Assembly (NCBI GenBank): GCA_000585015.1
Contig: JFAX01000005.1
Coordinates: 13,643-77,642 of the forward strand
Reading direction: 5' to 3'
Origin: Candidatus Accumulibacter adjunctus
GTDB lineage: Bacteria; Pseudomonadota; Gammaproteobacteria; Burkholderiales; Rhodocyclaceae
DNA: 64,000 nucleotides
Under the pieces are notes generated by a model, which searched no databases, had not been told where the DNA came from, and was given only the letters and a program-made list of their open reading frames with translations. Made by a program: the position numbers and the translations under genes. Of the stretch, positions 63,853-64,000 are shown piece after piece (positions within the stretch are counted from its first letter, which is position 1; each line of letters opens with the position of its first letter).

Positions 63853-63883
63853 GACGGCTTGTCGGCGAAGCCGGCAAGCCGTC
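63853..63883. terminator. Hairpin between dusB and the kinase gene
   Basis: GACGGCTTGTCGG (63853-63865) pairs with CCGGCAAGCCGTC (63871-63883) around a five-base loop, with one G-U pair. It lies 39 bases past the kinase stop codon and about 100 bases before dusB. No T-run is seen on either side, so it is a weak or Rho-assisted terminator at best. Confidence 0.45.
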
Positions 63884-63921
63884 ACGAACGCTGTCTCGCG
63901 GCGAGTCGGACTACCCCGGTC

Positions 63922-64000
63922 TCAGGTGGCAGCTGGTTGTGTGGGGGCGGTCATTGGCAGGCTGAGGGTGAAACTCGTGCCCTCGCCGAGGGAACTCGCG
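63922..64000 (-). CDS. Probable sensor histidine kinase, C-terminal end (5' part outside window)
   Basis: The minus-strand frame entering from base 64000 reads ASSLGEGTSFTLSLPM followed by a short Thr/Pro/Ala tail and a TGA at 63922-63924. The pattern SxLGxGTxFTLxLP is the end of a HATPase domain just after the G2 box, as in most histidine kinases. Only 25 residues are visible, so the identity of the kinase cannot be given. Confidence 0.6.
   Translation of the reverse strand, partial: ASSLGEGTSFTLSLPMTAPTQPAAT

Overview
This window is GC-rich chromosomal DNA from a betaproteobacterium. Gene order (glnA-ntrB-ntrC, birA-coaX, rplU-rpmA-obgE-proB, ispB next to tRNA-Pro, pilS-pilR-ampD, argH divergent from algZ-algR, then hemC-hemD, dusB-fis-purH-purD) and protein character point to the Rhodocyclales. 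A relative of Candidatus Accumulibacter is my best guess, but it is inferred from gene content, not shown by a marker. No insertion sequence, phage, CRISPR array or plasmid gene was recognised. The window is mostly core genome with a few accessory clusters. It opens inside glnA and closes inside the 3' end of a probable histidine kinase gene.

Layout. 1-3.8 kb: nitrogen control (glnA end, a DUF4124 protein, ntrB, ntrC). 3.9-5.4 kb: cofactor genes birA and coaX. 5.4-9.0 kb: a cluster of poorly characterised membrane proteins (DUF350, SPFH/band-7, a double zinc-ribbon DUF4178 protein, a 46-aa microprotein). 9.0-11.7 kb: an HD-GYP c-di-GMP phosphodiesterase and metK; metK has a sigma70-like promoter and an intrinsic-terminator-like hairpin in its leader. 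11.8-18.8 kb: lipopolysaccharide assembly (lauroyl transferase, waaG, waaP, an InaA-type kinase, a 480-aa tandem kinase, convergent msbA). 18.8-19.7 kb: gene-poor, with one 69-aa protein. 19.7-21.9 kb: crcB, DUF190, another LPS-type kinase and a methyltransferase. 21.9-26.1 kb: proB, obgE, rpmA, rplU, then divergent ispB and tRNA-Pro(CGG).

26.2-30.0 kb: a PP0621-type small protein, pilS, pilR (type IV pilus control) and ampD. 30.0-35.8 kb: an aminotransferase, pckG and divergent maeB, the last two acting at the PEP/pyruvate/malate node. 36.0-37.4 kb: pbpG endopeptidase with a Lys/Ala repeat region. 37.6-41.5 kb: sulfate/thiosulfate ABC transporter (sbp, cysT, cysW, cysA). 41.6-46.1 kb: a PstS-like periplasmic protein, a porin and a membrane GGDEF-EAL protein packed together, a plausible ligand-to-c-di-GMP pathway. 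46.2-50.6 kb: hemA, prfA, prmC, grxD and a lipoprotein. 50.6-55.2 kb: a Ser/Thr kinase fused to a cyclic-nucleotide-type domain, argH, and divergent algZ-algR. 55.3-64.0 kb: a cytochrome c4, a TPMT-like methyltransferase, hemC-hemD, hemF, purD, purH, fis, dusB and the partial kinase.

Many long open frames opposite real genes are by-products of high GC and are left out. The signals most worth follow-up are the metK leader attenuator candidate, the DUF350/SPFH/DUF4178/microprotein cluster, the PstS-like/porin/GGDEF-EAL cluster, the kinase-cNBD fusion, and the gene-poor stretch around the 69-aa protein. None proves a new system from sequence alone.
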